A stretch of 64,000 nucleotides of DNA, taken from assembly GCF_005221385.1 (NCBI RefSeq), contig NZ_CP039903.1:2663001-2727000 (forward strand). Reading direction: 5' to 3'. The number at the start of each line of letters is the position of its first letter. Position 1 is the stretch's first letter. The notes beneath the pieces are model-generated. The model was not told the DNA's origin. It was given only the letters and a program-made list of their open reading frames with translations, and searched no databases. The translations under genes were made by a program, and so were the position numbers. Shown piece by piece: positions 56,102 to 64,000 of the stretch. The stretch comes from Agrobacterium tumefaciens (GTDB lineage Bacteria > Pseudomonadota > Alphaproteobacteria > Rhizobiales > Rhizobiaceae).

Positions 56102-56117
56102 TGTCCCACGTGAAACA
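56102..56117. other. parS-like site (ParB-binding sequence)
   Basis: TGTCCCACGTGAAACA matches 14 of 16 bases of the broad parS consensus TGTTTCACGTGAAACA and 15 of 16 of the variant TGTTCCACGTGAAACA. It is intergenic, between uxaA and purH, about 6.4 kb from parB. The location and palindromic core CACGTG support a real centromere-like site. Confidence 0.6.
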
Positions 56118-56118
56118 A

Positions 56119-56146
56119 AAGGCCCGGAAATCACTTTCCGGGCCTT
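56119..56146. terminator. Terminator between uxaA and purH
   Basis: AAGGCCCGGAAA / TTTCCGGGCCTT with a 4-nt loop. On the minus strand it runs into TTTTGTTTC, fitting purH; on the plus strand it may also end uxaA. It abuts the parS-like site. Confidence 0.8.
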
Positions 56147-56173
56147 CACTATTTCTGACTATAGGTCCGCGAC

Positions 56174-57790
56174 TTAGTGGCGGAAGTGACGCATGCCCGT
56201 GAACACCATCGTCACATTATGCTCGTTTGCAGCGTCGATCACTTCCTGGTCACGCATGGATCCACCCGGCTGGATGACAGCTGTGGCACCAGCGGCAATC
56301 GCAGCAAGCAAGCCGTCAGCGAAAGGATAAAACGCTTCCGAAGCAACAGCGGAGCCGCGCGTCAGTGGTTCGGCAAGGCCAAGCGCCTTGGCCGCATCTT
56401 CCGCCTTCTGGGCGGCGATGCGGGCGGAATCCACCCGGCTCATCTGGCCGGCACCGATACCAGCCGTCTGTCCATCCTTGGCGTATATCACGGCATTTGA
56501 TTTAACATGCTTGGCAATCTTGAAGGCGAACTTCATGTCTTCAAGCTCCTGCGCCGTCGGCGCGCGCTTGGTGACAACCTTGAGGTCGAGATCTTCGACC
56601 ATGCCATTATCACGGCTTTGCACCAGCAGGCCGCCGGACACGGTCTTCGCGGTGATGCCGGCTGCACGCGGATTCGGAAGGCCGCCAGCGGTCAGCAGAC
56701 GCAGGTTCGGCTTGCGGGCAATGATGGACTTTGCTTCTTCGGTGACGTCAGGTGCAATGATGACTTCGGTGAAGAGCTTGACGATCTCTTCCGCCGTTTC
56801 CGCATCAAGCGTTTGGTTCAAGGCGATGACGCCGCCAAAGGCAGAAACGGAATCGCAGGCCAGTGCCCGCCGGTACGCTTCGGCGAGTGTCGGACCAGTT
56901 GCAACACCACAAGGGTTGGCATGCTTGATAATGGCGACTGCCGGCGCATTTTCAGGCAGGAATTCCGCCACCAGCTCGTAAGCTGCATCCGTATCGTTGA
57001 TATTATTGTAAGAAAGCTGTTTGCCCTGAAGCAGCGTCGCCGTTGCGACGCCGGGGCGCTTTTCGCCCGTCAGATAAAAACCGGCGCTCTGATGCGGGTT
57101 CTCGCCATAACGCATCTTTTCCTTCAGCGTCCCGCCGATGGCACGGTAATCCGGTGTCTCGATGGAAAGCGCTTCAACGAACCAGTTGGAAATCACCGCG
57201 TCATAGGCGGCCGTGCGGGCATAGGCCTTGGCGGCAAATGTCTGGCGCAGCGCATAAGAGGTATGGCCGTCATCAGCCTGCAGGGCTTCAACCAGTGCCG
57301 GATAGTCCGAAGGATCGGTGACGACCGTGACATAGGCATGGTTCTTGGCGGAAGCGCGGATCATCGCCGGACCGCCAATATCGATGTTTTCGACCGTCGT
57401 CGGATAATCGCCGCCCTTGGCGCGAACTTCCTCGAAGGGATAAAGATTGATGACCGAAAGATCGATCGCCTCGATACCATGTGCCTTCATCGCCTCGACA
57501 TGTTCCGCATCATCCCGGATTGCCAGAAGCCCACCATGCACGTTGGGATGCAAGGTCTTAACGCGGCCGTCCATGATCTCAGGAAAATTGGTTACGTCGG
57601 AAACATCCGTCACCGGCAAGCCCGCTTCGGCGATGGCTTTTGCGGTACCGCCTGTCGACAGGAGCTTGACGCCGAGCTTTGACAGAACCGTCGCCAGCTC
57701 GAGGATATCAGTCTTGTCGGACACGGAAAGAAGCGCCGTGCGGATTTTGACTTTGTCGGGGGCGGGGATTTTTTTGGACACGACGGCCAT
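56174..57790 (-). CDS. purH: Bifunctional AICAR transformylase/IMP cyclohydrolase
   Basis: A 538-residue enzyme that formylates AICAR with 10-formyl-tetrahydrofolate and closes the ring to IMP, the last two steps of purine synthesis. The N-terminal cyclohydrolase domain ([40 protein letters not shown], about residues 15-160) and the C-terminal transformylase domain ([29 protein letters not shown], and a [10 protein letters not shown] end) are both complete. The ATG at 57790 follows GGAG; the frame is open further upstream. Confidence 0.97.
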   Translation of the reverse strand: MAVVSKKIPAPDKVKIRTALLSVSDKTDILELATVLSKLGVKLLSTGGTAKAIAEAGLPVTDVSDVTNFPEIMDGRVKTLHPNVHGGLLAIRDDAEHVEAMKAHGIEAIDLSVINLYPFEEVRAKGGDYPTTVENIDIGGPAMIRASAKNHAYVTVVTDPSDYPALVEALQADDGHTSYALRQTFAAKAYARTAAYDAVISNWFVEALSIETPDYRAIGGTLKEKMRYGENPHQSAGFYLTGEKRPGVATATLLQGKQLSYNNINDTDAAYELVAEFLPENAPAVAIIKHANPCGVATGPTLAEAYRRALACDSVSAFGGVIALNQTLDAETAEEIVKLFTEVIIAPDVTEEAKSIIARKPNLRLLTAGGLPNPRAAGITAKTVSGGLLVQSRDNGMVEDLDLKVVTKRAPTAQELEDMKFAFKIAKHVKSNAVIYAKDGQTAGIGAGQMSRVDSARIAAQKAEDAAKALGLAEPLTRGSAVASEAFYPFADGLLAAIAAGATAVIQPGGSMRDQEVIDAANEHNVTMVFTGMRHFRH

Positions 57791-57956
57791 CGGGCATACT
57801 CCGTTTGACGGGGAAGACGGGCTGAAATGGAATTGATCCAGCAATTGCCGCCGCGTTAACACAGCTTACCGGATTAATAAACAGCAGGGATGACGGAGGA
57901 CGAAATCCATGAGCAGTTTTCGTCCGAAATAGCCCGGATTACGGATGAGATACGGC

Positions 57957-59624
57957 TCAGGCCTTGCGTTCGATGATCCAGCGGATTTCCCGCGTGTTGG
58001 CGAGATTGAAGGGCAACTCGATCTGTTGCGAAGGCCGCATGCCGGATGCATCGGCCATGAACACATCTTCGGTCACGAAAACCTCCAGACCCGGCGCCGA
58101 GAACAGCCAGGTGGTTCCGTCAGCCGCCTCCAGATAAACCGACTCCTCATCCCGCTGGAACAACTGAATATGAGGATGGATATGGAAACGCGAAACCGCC
58201 GAAATCGACTGCAATTGTGTCTTCGTCGTATTCTCGTCGGCTCTGAGCAGGTCACGGCCTTTAATTTTCGTGCCGGCCGCATTTAACTCGATTTCCCGCT
58301 CATGATAGCAGCCAAAGTTTTGCAGATAGCCATCATGCGACGCCCGCAGGACGTCGTTGCCGTTTCCATCAGTTCCACGCTCGCTATCCACCCGGCTGAC
58401 GCCAGAAATCATGATAGGGCCAAGCAGCCTGGAGCGCGACAATCTGCAAGAGGAGGTATCTGCAAGCGTGACGGTGGAATGGGCGGCCGTTGACCGGCTG
58501 GCTCGCTGATATTCCGGGGCTGCATTTTTCGGAAAGCCGGAATTGATGATGAACCGGTTCTTGCCGCAGGACATTTCAAAAGACAGGCAACCCGAATGGG
58601 CATTACGGGAAAGCTCCGCCGAGCCTGGATGACCGGTGTCGACGATGATGACGGTCTCATCTGTCGCAAGCCGCTGGTAATTCACATCCGGCAACATTTT
58701 CGACGGCCGACCGGCGGTTTCGTCGTAACGCAACACGGAGACAAGCTCATTGGCAAGCGTCGCCGTCGCACCGTTGAATAGTGCGAGGTCGCCACCCTGA
58801 TGCCTGAAAAAGCGGATTGCCGGAAACATCCGGTCTATCGCCGGCACCAGCCCGGAGGGCAGATCGTGGCCAAGATTGATATAACTTTGCCGAAGCGGCA
58901 GAAGATCGAGCAGCAGATCAAGCATGACCCGCGGGTTACGGGACACATGCCCGCCATCGGGCAGAATCTGGCGTTCCATTTCCTGAGCCAGCTTCATACC
59001 GTGCCGGGTGATACGGGAGAGGCGTGTCGGCATGGCAATGGAGGCCATGGCAAGCGCAATCCTGATCCTGAGCCGCGTCTCGCCATCCGGCGCGTGTTTG
59101 ACGATCCTGTCCAGATAACGCACATGAAAAGCGAGACTTTTGAGGAAACGGCGGTAAAAACCAGCATCGGCCTCGAATAAAACAACGGGAGAATGGGACA
59201 GCCAGGCAATCAGCCGCTGCGCCGTAATCTCCGGCGACCAGCCTGTCCCGGTAACGCGCCTGCCGTTCAGGGCAATCCATTCGGCGACAATGCGACGCGC
59301 CCGCTTGCAAGCCTCACTCGACCTGTCGGAGCGGATATGCCTCAACCAGCCGAAGGCGTGCAGCCGCTCCTCAAAAACAAGCGAGGGATAATCCACCTGA
59401 AAGGGCGAAAGACCACCGGTTTCCACGACACGGCCGGCAAGCGCAATCCGACCGCGCAGCAATTCCTCGGCAAAATAAGGATCGATTGCCCTCAAATCCG
59501 TCGGTGCCGCTACCAGACCATCGGGCACACGGTTGGCAAACCGCGAGACATGCAAGCGCAAAGGTGTAAGGCCGACACACAGATGACGATACGCCATCCG
59601 TGAAAGAAGACCGGCCGCATTCAT
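57957..59624 (-). CDS. Heparinase II/III family protein
   Basis: A 555-residue protein with an alpha-barrel N-terminal half (WLRHIRSDRSSEACKRARRI, TGWSPEITAQRLIAWL, about residues 85-240) and a C-terminal beta-sandwich heparinase II/III-like domain (about 300-540). Such enzymes are polysaccharide lyases, but the substrate of this rsmB-linked alphaproteobacterial group is unknown. No convincing signal peptide is visible at the ATG 59624, so its location is unclear; a TTG at 59648 is an alternative start. It lies between rsmB and purH on the same strand. Confidence 0.83.
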   Translation of the reverse strand: MNAAGLLSRMAYRHLCVGLTPLRLHVSRFANRVPDGLVAAPTDLRAIDPYFAEELLRGRIALAGRVVETGGLSPFQVDYPSLVFEERLHAFGWLRHIRSDRSSEACKRARRIVAEWIALNGRRVTGTGWSPEITAQRLIAWLSHSPVVLFEADAGFYRRFLKSLAFHVRYLDRIVKHAPDGETRLRIRIALAMASIAMPTRLSRITRHGMKLAQEMERQILPDGGHVSRNPRVMLDLLLDLLPLRQSYINLGHDLPSGLVPAIDRMFPAIRFFRHQGGDLALFNGATATLANELVSVLRYDETAGRPSKMLPDVNYQRLATDETVIIVDTGHPGSAELSRNAHSGCLSFEMSCGKNRFIINSGFPKNAAPEYQRASRSTAAHSTVTLADTSSCRLSRSRLLGPIMISGVSRVDSERGTDGNGNDVLRASHDGYLQNFGCYHEREIELNAAGTKIKGRDLLRADENTTKTQLQSISAVSRFHIHPHIQLFQRDEESVYLEAADGTTWLFSAPGLEVFVTEDVFMADASGMRPSQQIELPFNLANTREIRWIIERKA

Positions 59625-59748
59625 GCTGCCTGCAAAGGACCCTAACAAGCTGTGTTTCCCGCTTCACATATTTTGTTTTTATCAGTGAACCGTGATGACC
59701 GGAACATTATCGATAAATATCAATGATTCGCGAAAGCTTCGCTTTTTT

Positions 59749-61155
59749 CTACTTCTTACGCAAGACACTGCTAAAAAACCCGTCGACACCGCCGAACATA
59801 TCCGGCGTCGTGCGCAGATCACCCTCTGGGCTGACAGCCGCTTCCATTCCCGGCCAATCTTCCTTGCGAACGGCAATACGCTCCACATCTGGATTTTCCG
59901 CGAGAACCTGCGCGATCATCTCTTCGCCTTCCGAAGGATCAAGCGAGCAGTTGGAGAACACGACGATACCGCCAGAACCCACCAATGTCAGCGAATGCCG
60001 CAACATCTGGCCCTGAAGAGCCGCAAGTTTGGCAATGTCCGTTTCATCCTTCGTCCAGCAGACATCGGGATGTTTACGCAGCGTGCCGGTTGACGAACAC
60101 GGCGCATCCAGGAGAACAGCGTCAAACAGCAGCTCCGGCTGATACTTCAACATGTTCACCTCCACCGTTTCGGCATGGAGGCCAAGCCGGTCGAGATTTT
60201 CCCTGAGGCGCCGCAGACGATTGCCGGACTGGTCCAGCGCCGTCACTTTAGCGCCCGCCAGCGCAAGCTGGGCCGTTTTGCCGCCGGGGGCTGCACAGAG
60301 ATCGGCGACACGTTTGCCGGAAATATCTCCCAGCAGCCGCACCGGCATGCTGGCGGCAAGATCCTGCACCCACCAAGCGCCCTCGGCAAAACCTTCAAGC
60401 GAGGGAATCTGCCCTTCGAAATCTCCAAGGCGCACGCTGCCATTTGGCAAAACCGTGCCGCCCAGCTTCTCCGCCCACAGGGCCGGATCAGCCTTGACTG
60501 TAAGATCAATGGAGGACGGTGTCAGCTGCGCTTCGGAAATCCGTTGCGCCACGTCATTGCCATAAGCGGAAACAAGCCGCGCATAGAACCAGTCCGGCAA
60601 CACCGGTACGTCGGCAATGGCCTGTTCGATTTCCGCTTTCTCCCGGCCAAGCCTTCTGAGAACGGCGTTGACCAGCTTCACGAAACGCTTGTTGCGCGGG
60701 TCACGATGGGCCTGTTCCACCGCCAGATCGACAGCGGAATGATCGGGGACATCGAGATAGAGCATCTGCGCTGCGCCGACGACAAGTACGTGGTGCAGCG
60801 ATCGCGCACCCTGTGGCAACGGCCCGTCAAGCAGCATCGACAATGCCGTTTCAATGCGGGGGAGGTGGCGAAGCGCACTGTTGACGATGGCTCTCACCAG
60901 CGCCCGGTCCGCAATGGAAAGCGCCCGATAGACAGGATTGCCGTTTTCGCTATCCAGCATGCCATCAAGCGAAGTCTTCTTTTCCAGAACGGCAGCGAGA
61001 ATACGGGTCGCGGCGATGCGCGCAGCAAGGCCTGGCTTGTCCTCGAAAGACGAAGGGCCGTCTTCACGGCCCCCGCCTTGTCCCGGCCTCGCTTGTCCCG
61101 GTCTCGGTTTTCTGGACCGGGCCGGCTTATTCTGAATATCGGATGTCAAGACCAC
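59749..61155 (-). CDS. rsmB: rRNA (cytosine-C5)-methyltransferase RsmB-like
   Basis: A 468-residue methyltransferase with an N-terminal NusB-like RNA-binding domain ([14 protein letters not shown], about residues 45-170) and a C-terminal SAM domain: [31 protein letters not shown] (with the releasing Cys) and [13 protein letters not shown] (with the catalytic Cys). It probably makes m5C967 in 16S rRNA. The first 35 residues are low-complexity ([10 protein letters not shown]). The listed start is GTG at 61155; a TTG at 61149 overlapping the htpX stop (TTGA) is equally plausible. Confidence 0.9.
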   Translation of the reverse strand: MVLTSDIQNKPARSRKPRPGQARPGQGGGREDGPSSFEDKPGLAARIAATRILAAVLEKKTSLDGMLDSENGNPVYRALSIADRALVRAIVNSALRHLPRIETALSMLLDGPLPQGARSLHHVLVVGAAQMLYLDVPDHSAVDLAVEQAHRDPRNKRFVKLVNAVLRRLGREKAEIEQAIADVPVLPDWFYARLVSAYGNDVAQRISEAQLTPSSIDLTVKADPALWAEKLGGTVLPNGSVRLGDFEGQIPSLEGFAEGAWWVQDLAASMPVRLLGDISGKRVADLCAAPGGKTAQLALAGAKVTALDQSGNRLRRLRENLDRLGLHAETVEVNMLKYQPELLFDAVLLDAPCSSTGTLRKHPDVCWTKDETDIAKLAALQGQMLRHSLTLVGSGGIVVFSNCSLDPSEGEEMIAQVLAENPDVERIAVRKEDWPGMEAAVSPEGDLRTTPDMFGGVDGFFSSVLRKK

Positions 61156-62105
61156 GGTCCCTTGCGCTCGTTTTCGTTGCTTCGTCCCGTATTGGGAACG
61201 GAGCCTGATTTGCGCAGAGGTCTATCACCCGATGGCGGCGGCGTCGATGCTCGCGGGGAAAACTCCTGCGCCATGGCATGCAGCGCCGCCACGCGGTTTT
61301 CCGTATTCGGATGCGTGGAGAAGAGATTGTCCATACGCTCACCGGAGAGGGGATTGATGATGAACATATGCGCCGTTGCCGGGTTGCGCTCGGCATCGTC
61401 ATTGTGAATCTGCTGCGCCATGCCGGAGATTTTCTGCAACGCCGAGGCAAGCCATAGCGGATTACCACAAATTTCCGCGCCGCGGCGGTCGGCGGAATAT
61501 TCCCGCGTCCGGCTGATCGCCATCTGCACCATCATTGCGGCGAGCGGCGCAACGATCATCGCAACCAGCACACCGATAAAGCCGAGCGGATTATTGTTGT
61601 TTTCACGATTGCCTCCGAAGAAGAAAGCGAAATTGCCGAGCATGGAGATAGCGCCCGCCAGCGTGGCGGTGATCGTCATGGTCAATGTATCGCGGTTCTG
61701 CACATGCGCCAGCTCATGGGCCATGACGCCAGCCACTTCTTCCGGGGTTAGACGCTCCAGCAGACCCGTAGAGGCCGCCACAGCGGCGTTCTGCGGGTTT
61801 CGTCCCGTCGCAAAGGCGTTGGGCTGGGGGCTGTCGTAAATATACACCTTCGGCATCGGTAGGTCGGCATTGTGCGAAAGATCGCGGATCATGTGGAAAA
61901 ATTCGGGCGCATTGGCCTCGTCAATCTCCCGCGCGCGATAGGCGGAGAGGACCATTTTATCCGAATTCCAATAGGAGAAGAGGTTCATACCCGCAGCGAT
62001 GAGAAGGGCAATCATCATGCCGCCCTTGCCGCCGATCAGAAAACCGACACCCATGAACAATGCCGTCATGAAGGCCAGAAGCATTGCCGTGCGCATCATG
62101 TTCAT
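61146..62105 (-). CDS. htpX: Membrane zinc metalloprotease HtpX
   Basis: A 319-residue M48 protease that degrades damaged inner-membrane proteins. Two N-terminal membrane segments (about residues 8-45) precede the zinc site [10 protein letters not shown] (HExxH) near residue 130 and two further hydrophobic segments; [10 protein letters not shown] carries the third ligand. The C-terminal 30 residues are polar and low-complexity. It overlaps rsmB by 10 bp, so both may be one transcript. It is divergent from the DUF1674 gene. Confidence 0.95.
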   Translation of the reverse strand: MNMMRTAMLLAFMTALFMGVGFLIGGKGGMMIALLIAAGMNLFSYWNSDKMVLSAYRAREIDEANAPEFFHMIRDLSHNADLPMPKVYIYDSPQPNAFATGRNPQNAAVAASTGLLERLTPEEVAGVMAHELAHVQNRDTLTMTITATLAGAISMLGNFAFFFGGNRENNNNPLGFIGVLVAMIVAPLAAMMVQMAISRTREYSADRRGAEICGNPLWLASALQKISGMAQQIHNDDAERNPATAHMFIINPLSGERMDNLFSTHPNTENRVAALHAMAQEFSPRASTPPPSGDRPLRKSGSVPNTGRSNENERKGPWS

Positions 62106-62224
62106 CGGTTAAAATCTCCTTGTCGTTCATCAGCAACCATTGCGGGGTTTATAAACCCCGCTTGATTATATAATCTGGTAAACGCCAAACATATTTCAAT
62201 ATCCCGTCATAGGGAGGATTTCTC

Positions 62225-62425
62225 ATGCAAGATGCGGATAATGACAACGGCGCGGAAACGCCGAGACGGCTATCGCCGGCAGCGGAACGTGCCCTGAAAG
62301 AAGCCGAAGAGCGACGTCAACAACAGGCAGAGCTTCAATTGCCGCCGGAAACAGGCGGCCGCGGTGGTGCCGAACCCGTTCGTTTCGGTGATTATGAAAT
62401 AAAAGGCCGCGCAATCGACTTTTGA
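62225..62425 (+). CDS. DUF1674/SDHAF4-family protein
   Basis: A 66-residue soluble protein. The C-terminus RFGDYEIKGRAIDF is the conserved signature of the DUF1674/SDHAF4 family, whose mitochondrial members help assemble succinate dehydrogenase by binding flavinated SdhA. The middle is a charged helix (LKEAEERRQQQAEL). It is divergent from htpX and converges on parB across a shared terminator; no sdh genes are near. Confidence 0.82.
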   Translation: MQDADNDNGAETPRRLSPAAERALKEAEERRQQQAELQLPPETGGRGGAEPVRFGDYEIKGRAIDF

Positions 62426-62438
62426 GCCGCACCAGAAC

Positions 62439-62467
62439 ATAAATACCCGCCAAAAGCGGGTATTTAT
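62439..62467. terminator. Bidirectional terminator between DUF1674 gene and parB
   Basis: ATAAATACCCGC / GCGGGTATTTAT with a 5-nt loop; AT-rich flanks on both sides allow termination of both convergent transcripts. Confidence 0.8.
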
Positions 62468-62487
62468 CAACAAAAACAAATAGTTGA

Positions 62488-63369
62488 CTATTTTTGTTCC
62501 AGAAGTCGGCAGACCGCTTCCAGCTGTTCAAGCGTGCGGTATCCGATGCGGATTTGCCCGGAACCACCCTTGTGGTTGATCTTTACATCAAGCCCCAGGG
62601 CGTCCGACAGGCTTCGCTCCAACGCAATCGTATCAGAATCCTTCTCAGCCGCCGGTCGCTTCTCCGCAACGTCGCCCTGTGACTTAATGTCGTTTTGCGC
62701 CAGACGCTCGGCGTCACGCACCGACAATCCCTTGGAGACGATCGTTCTCGCCAGATTTGCCGGATCAGACGTGGAAACAAGCGCCCGCGCGTGGCCCGCG
62801 GACAGGGAACCGTCTGCGAGCATATCCCGTACCGGATCGGGAAGTTTTAAAAGCCGGAGGCTGTTTGCAACATGGCTACGGCTCTTGCCAATAATCTCGC
62901 CGAGATCATTCTGGGTATAGCCGTGTTCAGCGATCAGCTGTTCATAACCCATCGCCTCTTCAAGTGGGTTCAGGTCTGAACGCTGGACGTTCTCGACAAT
63001 GGCCAACTCAAGCGCAGTGCGGTCGTCCACATCGCGAACGATGACAGGCACATCGGTAAAGCCAGCCAGTTGCGCCGCACGCCAGCGTCTTTCACCGGCA
63101 ATAATCTCGTAACGGTTGACCGCAACCGTCCGCACGACCACAGGCTGAACAATTCCATGCTGGCGAATGGATGCGGCCAGATCCTGCAATTCATTCTCGT
63201 CAAAATGACGCCTTGGGTTTCTTTGGCTGCGAGCGATGAATTCAATCGGAATGGTGCGGTCAGCATTGACGGTACGCTGCGGCTCGCCCACCGGCATCGG
63301 CTGATCCATTTCGCCGATCAATGCAGCAAGACCACGCCCGAGTCGACGCTTGGAAAGATCATCACTCAT
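62488..63369 (-). CDS. parB: Chromosome-partitioning protein ParB
   Basis: A 293-residue ParB/Spo0J protein. The N-terminus has RRLGRGLAALIGE, the ParABS arm that contacts ParA. The ParB/sulfiredoxin-like CTPase domain (about residues 35-125) includes PRRHFDENELQDLAASI and GERRWRAAQLAG. The helix-turn-helix is YTQNDLGEIIGKSRSHVANSLRLL, about residues 151-174, and a C-terminal dimerisation domain follows. It lies 30 bp after parA, the usual operon order near the origin. Confidence 0.97.
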   Translation of the reverse strand: MSDDLSKRRLGRGLAALIGEMDQPMPVGEPQRTVNADRTIPIEFIARSQRNPRRHFDENELQDLAASIRQHGIVQPVVVRTVAVNRYEIIAGERRWRAAQLAGFTDVPVIVRDVDDRTALELAIVENVQRSDLNPLEEAMGYEQLIAEHGYTQNDLGEIIGKSRSHVANSLRLLKLPDPVRDMLADGSLSAGHARALVSTSDPANLARTIVSKGLSVRDAERLAQNDIKSQGDVAEKRPAAEKDSDTIALERSLSDALGLDVKINHKGGSGQIRIGYRTLEQLEAVCRLLEQK

Positions 63370-63399
63370 AAGATATTACTCCATACATTCCGGCAGACG

Positions 63400-64000
63400 T
63401 CAGGCGGCTTTTCGCAGCCGCTCTCTCTGGATCACTTCCGATGCCAATTGCAAATAGGCCTGGCTACCGGCGCATTTCAGATCATAAAGAATTGCGGGTT
63501 TACCATAAGACGGCGCTTCTGACACACGAACATTACGCGGAATGAGCGTGTGGTAAACCTTTTCACCCAAATGGGCACGTACATCCGTAACAACCTGCTG
63601 CGCAAGATTGTTCCGCGCATCGAACATCGTCAGAACGATACCCTGTATATCAAGCTGCGGATTAACCGAGCCGCGGATCTGGCTGACAGTATCCAACAAC
63701 TGACTAAGACCTTCGAGAGCAAAGAATTCGCATTGCAGCGGCACAAGCACAGAGTGGGCGGCTGTCATGGCATTCATGGTCAGAAGATTGAAAGAGGGCG
63801 GGCAATCGACGAGAATATAGGAATAGTCTCGTGCCTCTTGCGTTTCCATGGCCGCACGCAACAGAAAGACGCGGTTGGAAACATTGGCAACCTGCATCTC
63901 GAAGCCAAGCAAATCCATGGTCGATGGTACGATGTCGAGATTTGGCACTGCCGTCGGAACAGCAACTTCACTAATGGTGTGATCGCCCACCAGAAGATCA
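63400..64000 (-). CDS. parA: Chromosome-partitioning ATPase ParA (5' truncated)
   Basis: The C-terminal 199 residues of a ParA/Soj Walker ATPase; the frame runs open to the window edge, so the P-loop and N-terminus lie beyond it. Visible segments are ILVDCPPSFNLLT (Walker B), VPLQCEFFALEGLSQLL and TLIPRNVRVSEAPSYGKP. ParA drives segregation of ParB-parS complexes. It is upstream of parB in one operon. Confidence 0.95.
   Translation of the reverse strand, partial: DLLVGDHTISEVAVPTAVPNLDIVPSTMDLLGFEMQVANVSNRVFLLRAAMETQEARDYSYILVDCPPSFNLLTMNAMTAAHSVLVPLQCEFFALEGLSQLLDTVSQIRGSVNPQLDIQGIVLTMFDARNNLAQQVVTDVRAHLGEKVYHTLIPRNVRVSEAPSYGKPAILYDLKCAGSQAYLQLASEVIQRERLRKAA

Noticed and set aside
59730..59748. 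GCGAA-AGC-TTCGC stem followed by TTTTTT between rsmB and the heparinase-like gene
   Set aside because: The T-run is on the plus strand, where no gene precedes it; on the minus strand, where rsmB ends, there is no T-run after the stem.

Overview
The window is a dense, GC-rich alphaproteobacterial chromosome segment. It most resembles the circular chromosome of an Agrobacterium (Rhizobiaceae), judging from the PHB locus, the aerobic cobalamin (cob) cluster, the ctpA/rppH/rlmH/rsfS/nadD/proAB/obgE block and the parAB end. The species call rests on recognising gene order and proteins, not on a database search. I see no insertion sequences, prophage, CRISPR array, tRNA or rRNA.

Layout. 1-1265: C-terminus of the large NAD-glutamate dehydrogenase. 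1374-2750: UMF1-type MFS transporter. 2811-5707: polyhydroxybutyrate regulator phaR divergent from phaA-phaB. 5975-6737: bacterioferritin-associated ferredoxin and bacterioferritin. 6786-18754: a mostly minus-strand housekeeping run (rppH, a divergent polysaccharide deacetylase, ctpA, an EnvC-like factor, rlmH, rsfS, nadD, proA, proB, obgE, two acetyltransferases, rpmA), continued by rplU to 19109. 19442-24679: a minizincin, a DUF1737/CitE-like pair, leuD, leuB and a di-haem cytochrome c peroxidase-like protein.

24908-44266 is an almost complete late aerobic cobalamin pathway: cobB, cobA, cbiD, cobM, cobE, cobL, cobK, cobJ, cobI, cobH, cobG, cobN, cobW, a DUF1636 protein, a B12 riboswitch, cobO, cobQ, cobD and cobC. 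Genes switch strand repeatedly with almost no spacer. Convergent neighbours overlap at their 3' ends, and two divergent pairs (cobL/cobK and cobD/cobC) share a CATG in which both start codons sit. cobF is not seen; cbiD is present.

44248-56087 is a sugar-acid locus: L-fuconate dehydratase, a mutarotase, a tagaturonate reductase-like and a zinc dehydrogenase, a lactonase-like amidohydrolase, an aldo/keto reductase and a ribose-type ABC transporter. These are divergent from a GntR/FCD regulator and a UxaA-family dehydratase. The enzyme set suggests oxidative use of L-fucose and possibly L-galactose. Four copies of a TGGTCAGGCCA-like motif in the divergent spacer are candidate operators.

56102-64000 holds a parS-like site, purH, a heparinase II/III protein, rsmB, htpX, an SDHAF4/DUF1674 protein, parB and the C-terminal part of parA. 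ParAB plus a parS-like site suggests proximity to the chromosome origin.
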